NCBI GenBank assembly: GCA_947175375.1
Contig: CAMWMT010000122.1
Coordinates: forward strand, 1 to 7,489
DNA length: 7,489 nt
Direction: 5' to 3'
Origin: an uncultured Clostridiaceae bacterium
GTDB lineage: Bacteria > Bacillota > Clostridia > Lachnospirales > Lachnospiraceae
This document shows positions 6,041 to 7,489 of this stretch, piece after piece. The notes beneath the pieces are model-generated. The model ran no database searches. It was not told the origin of the DNA and was given only the letters and a program-made list of their open reading frames with translations. The position numbers were made by a program, and so were the translations under genes. Within the stretch, counting starts at the first letter, position 1. Each line of letters starts with the position of its first letter.

Positions 6041-7459
6041 CTAATCCAGCTGTGTTTCCAGCAGCTCCTTAAAGCCCGCCATCTTTTCTCCCGCATCCTC
6101 GCCACGCCAGATATCCGCTAGAACCGCCTCCAGCTGCAGCCACATATTCGACAGCTCCATGATCTTTGGAACCTCTGCCGCTGCCTCATATGACTCATAT
6201 ACCGTCATATATTTTTCAGACCCGTCTGTATCTGTATCCGGTGTCTTCAGCGGTCCCGGGAGCTGGTCATACAATGACTGGTAACCCATGACTGCAGGTT
6301 CCGTTTCCTCTTCCTGCTTCAGCACTTCCAGAAGACTTTTACATGCTGTCAGCTTCCCCGCCTCCTCGTAAAGCCGGTCTGCACGCTCCTGTGTCAGATA
6401 TCTGGCACAGGCTTCTGCCGCTTTCACATTCGAGGAATACGGATTCACTACTACACTGTTTGTCACAGACAGTCCGCGCGAATCGAGCGAATCCGTCAGA
6501 TGAGGCAGAGAAGTAACCTGATAGAAAGGAACATAGTTGATGTTTTCTGTTGTCTCCTCCCCGTCTTCTCCAGTCACAGTCCTCTCTGTCGGATATTCCG
6601 GAATCTCTCCTGCTGCAACCGCCTGATCCAGCTCTGCGAGCATCGGGACATTCACAATCGTAAATACCGTTTTCCCTTCAATAAACTCCCGAATCACTTC
6701 CTCTGAACTGACCGTATCTGCATCAATCGCAAAAAACTCATTCAGGCTCTGATAATATGTCATACATTCTGTGATCTTCTCCAGATCCATGGATACCTGA
6801 CTTTTATCATCTCCATTCGATCCGCCCAGGTCCGTATAGGCTCCAAGGAACATATAGTTATCAATTACGTCTGCCACATTCCATTTGAAGATATGCTCCA
6901 CCCGCTCTGTCAGCGCATCCGCCTCAAAATTCTCTGCATAGGTCAGAATACCCTCTATATCCTGCGGAACCTCTTCCGGTTCCACATAGTAACGATTATA
7001 CAGCATAAAACAGGTTTCGATATAGAAAGGACGTGCCACGACATTTCCGTCATAGGTGACTGCCTGTACCGCTTTTTCCGAATACGTCCCGACAAGATCC
7101 TGATCCGTCACAGGTACGGTAAGTCCTGCTAGTGTGGCTTTCTCAAGAAGCGCACTGGATGTTACATACAGGTCCGGTCCGGACATCTCTTCCGCCACAG
7201 ACTTTTCGCTTATATTTTCAATATAATCCACTTCGGAAATCAGTTCTGCGTGAACCTCCACCTCATATCGGGAGGCCATCTCCTCTGCTGCCGCTTCCAT
7301 ATAATCCTGTATATCCGGATCTGTATACCAGATCAAAAGCGGACGTTCTACAATGATCTCCTCTTCCTCCGGCTTTTCCTTAAGCCCTATATGCACCAGC
7401 TCTGCCGCCAGCAGAAGCACGATCAGGACTGCAATGATCTTCTGGTATTTTATCGTCAT
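6041..7459 (-). CDS. Membrane-anchored extracellular solute-binding protein (MalE-like, family 1)
   Basis: A 472-aa predicted ABC-transporter substrate-binding protein, probably for a sugar or oligosaccharide. Residues 7-25 form one strong hydrophobic helix. There is no lipobox cysteine after it (AAELVHIG), so the protein may stay anchored by this helix instead of by lipid. An acidic linker (EKPEEEE) leads into the binding domain. Features typical of family 1 are PLLIWYTDPD at 40-49, GPDLYVTSSALLEKA at 94-108, ARPFYIETCFMLYNRYY near 142-158, the GKTVFTIVN stretch at 262-270, and the late motif VVVNPYSSNVKAAEACARYL at 336-355 followed by AGKLTACKSL. An acidic insert (TGEDGEETTEN) lies near 296-306. 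ATG 7465 is also in frame, but AAGGA lies 6 nt before ATG 7459 and directly abuts ATG 7465, so 7459 is preferred. No permease or ATPase gene is in the window; they may lie upstream, beyond position 7489. The family is fairly clear; the substrate is unknown. Confidence 0.83.
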   Translation of the reverse strand: MTIKYQKIIAVLIVLLLAAELVHIGLKEKPEEEEIIVERPLLIWYTDPDIQDYMEAAAEEMASRYEVEVHAELISEVDYIENISEKSVAEEMSGPDLYVTSSALLEKATLAGLTVPVTDQDLVGTYSEKAVQAVTYDGNVVARPFYIETCFMLYNRYYVEPEEVPQDIEGILTYAENFEADALTERVEHIFKWNVADVIDNYMFLGAYTDLGGSNGDDKSQVSMDLEKITECMTYYQSLNEFFAIDADTVSSEEVIREFIEGKTVFTIVNVPMLAELDQAVAAGEIPEYPTERTVTGEDGEETTENINYVPFYQVTSLPHLTDSLDSRGLSVTNSVVVNPYSSNVKAAEACARYLTQERADRLYEEAGKLTACKSLLEVLKQEEETEPAVMGYQSLYDQLPGPLKTPDTDTDGSEKYMTVYESYEAAAEVPKIMELSNMWLQLEAVLADIWRGEDAGEKMAGFKELLETQLD

Positions 7460-7465
7460 ATTCAT

Positions 7466-7470
7466 TCCTT
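7466..7470 (-). promoter_or_regulatory. Ribosome binding site deciding the solute-binding protein start
   Basis: AAGGA with a 6-nt spacer precedes ATG 7459. It abuts the alternative ATG 7465 with no spacer. The remaining 19 nt to the window edge probably hold the end of, or the gap after, another gene, but too little is visible to name it. Confidence 0.6.
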
Positions 7471-7489
7471 ATTAAAGTTCCGCATCCGC

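Noticed and set aside
6020..6048. Possible promoter before the YdcZ-like gene (TAGAAT as -10)
   Set aside because: The upstream hexamer TGGATT matches the -35 consensus poorly, and the predicted start would cut off part of the inverted repeat. It is too weak to list.
7460..7489. C-terminal end of an upstream gene at the right edge
   Set aside because: Two minus-strand frames end in stops here (TAA at 7474-7472, TGA at 7464-7462), but fewer than ten codons are visible in either, so neither can be called coding.

Overview
This window looks like chromosomal DNA from a Gram-positive anaerobe of the Bacillota, most likely a gut Lachnospiraceae relative. The basis is family-level protein similarity, strong AGGAGG-type ribosome binding sites, moderate GC content and the gene order comEA - response regulator - histidine kinase - GerMN lipoprotein - comEC. 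The genus cannot be fixed from the sequence alone. Every gene I can support is on the minus strand, so the window is best read from high to low coordinates. I saw no tRNA, rRNA, CRISPR array, insertion sequence or phage gene.

Right part (about 7489-5543): a membrane-anchored extracellular solute-binding protein of the sugar-binding (MalE-like) type is followed by a small five-helix DMT/YdcZ (DUF606) membrane protein. Between them is a notable 18-bp inverted repeat with one mismatch. In the mRNA it would place the start codon of the transporter in a stem and its Shine-Dalgarno sequence in the loop, and a run of U follows the stem.

Left part (about 5534-1): a candidate sigma-A promoter precedes a tightly packed run of five genes. 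They encode a ComEA-type DNA-binding lipoprotein, an OmpR-family response regulator, a sensor histidine kinase with HAMP domain, a lipoprotein with two GerMN domains, and the DNA-uptake channel ComEC, which runs off the left edge after 615 codons. Gaps are 8 nt, an 8-nt overlap, 56 nt and a 4-nt ATGA overlap, so the five genes are very likely one transcript. The two DNA-uptake genes (receptor ComEA and channel ComEC) therefore bracket a complete two-component system and its probable accessory lipoprotein. The regulator-kinase-GerMN lipoprotein order resembles actinobacterial mtrA-mtrB-lpqB. The likely reading is a cell-envelope sensing system expressed together with a DNA-uptake apparatus. Whether it controls uptake is inference.

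Several starts were moved inward from the longest possible reading frame because good ribosome binding sites sit before internal ATGs (positions 7459, 5977, 4943, 2756).
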